A stretch of DNA of 64,000 bases, from contig NZ_CP032698.1 of assembly GCF_003627815.1 (NCBI RefSeq), positions 5,642,001 through 5,706,000 of the forward strand, in the 5' to 3' direction. This document shows, in pieces, positions 63,800 to 64,000 of the stretch (the stretch's first letter is position 1; each line of letters opens with the position of its first letter). Position numbers and translations under genes: made by a program. Source of the DNA: Streptomyces hundungensis. Its GTDB lineage: Bacteria > Actinomycetota > Actinomycetes > Streptomycetales > Streptomycetaceae. Below the pieces are notes generated by a model. The model ran no database searches and was not told the DNA's origin. It worked only from the letters and a program-made list of their open reading frames with translations.

Positions 63800-64000
63800 C
63801 CGAGGCCACCGGGCTGGTCTGCGCGGTTCCCCGCGCCCCTTGACCCTCTCGATCCTGCCGGTCGTGGGTGGCTGGTCGCGCAGTTCCCCGCGCCCCTTGG
63901 CTGCTCGGTGCGGGGGCACCTTCAGCCTGTCCGGCGTTTGAGGACGAGCGCCCTTAAGGCGCGATCGGGGTTTGGGGCGGAGCCCCAGGGCGCTCCTGTT
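63800..64000 (-). repeat. Composite intergenic repeat, reverse orientation
   Basis: Reverse copies of the core at 63821-63839 (GCGCGGTTCC variant) and 63877-63896, followed by the second module in reverse (GGCGTTTGAGGACGAGCGCC, then CTTAAGGCGCGATCGGGGTT, then GGGGCGGAGCCCC). Read from the other strand, the module order is the same as at 25.6 kb. No gene is seen in 63737-64000. Confidence 0.85.

Overview
The window is a high-GC (about 70% or more) actinobacterial chromosome segment, almost certainly Streptomyces. The evidence is GC-rich third codon positions, many GTG starts, the mycothiol-type thioredoxin-fold protein, a Fe-type superoxide dismutase with a Nur-like operator, the clpP1-clpP2-clpX cluster with a ClgR-like operator, and a complete mre/RodA/PBP2 morphogenesis cluster followed by RNase E, L21, L27 and Obg. 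From memory the backbone order matches the S. coelicolor SCO2595-SCO2643 neighbourhood; I could not check this here.

Region 1 (1-9.2 kb) holds exported or degradative enzymes: an M28 aminopeptidase cut by the window edge, a large subtilase, a Nudix hydrolase, an AbiEi/nuclease-like orphan and aminopeptidase N. Region 2 (9.3-29 kb) holds a mycothiol-type oxidoreductase, Fe-SOD, three related APC amino-acid permeases, BioY, a Uma2-type nuclease-fold protein, an LPXTG surface protein, a membrane Ser/Thr kinase, RpiB, a Nei/Fpg glycosylase, an Eis-like acetyltransferase, a membrane PP2C phosphatase and an ABC exporter with a FtsX-type permease. tRNA-Gly and tRNA-Pro follow.

Region 3 (29.4-37.7 kb) is protein quality control (tig, clpP1, clpP2, clpX) and valS. 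Region 4 (37.8-41.9 kb) looks like an accessory insertion between valS and folC: an orphan histidine kinase, an IS110-family element embedded in intergenic repeats, and a second MreB-like gene. Region 5 (42-51 kb) is folC-DUF4233-ndk and the wall-elongation cluster mreB-mreC-mreD-PBP2-RodA. Region 6 (51-63.7 kb) has a CYTH/CHAD protein, a radical-SAM gene broken by one missing base, an unrecognised membrane protein built from repeated W-Y-R/L-T-P modules, the DUF2344 partner gene (probable CTG start), a 1387-residue RNase E/G with repeated arms, rplU, rpmA and obg.

Two themes run across the window. First, a composite intergenic repeat family (core GGGGCGCGGGGAACTGCGCG plus a second module with hairpins) recurs at five places, including inside an ABC operon and on both sides of the IS110 transposase. 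Second, at least four genes (Nudix, valS, folC, CYTH/CHAD) carry a TANNNT -10 hexamer placed exactly so that transcription would begin at the start codon, predicting leaderless mRNAs. I found no CRISPR array, rRNA, prophage, integrase or biosynthetic gene cluster.
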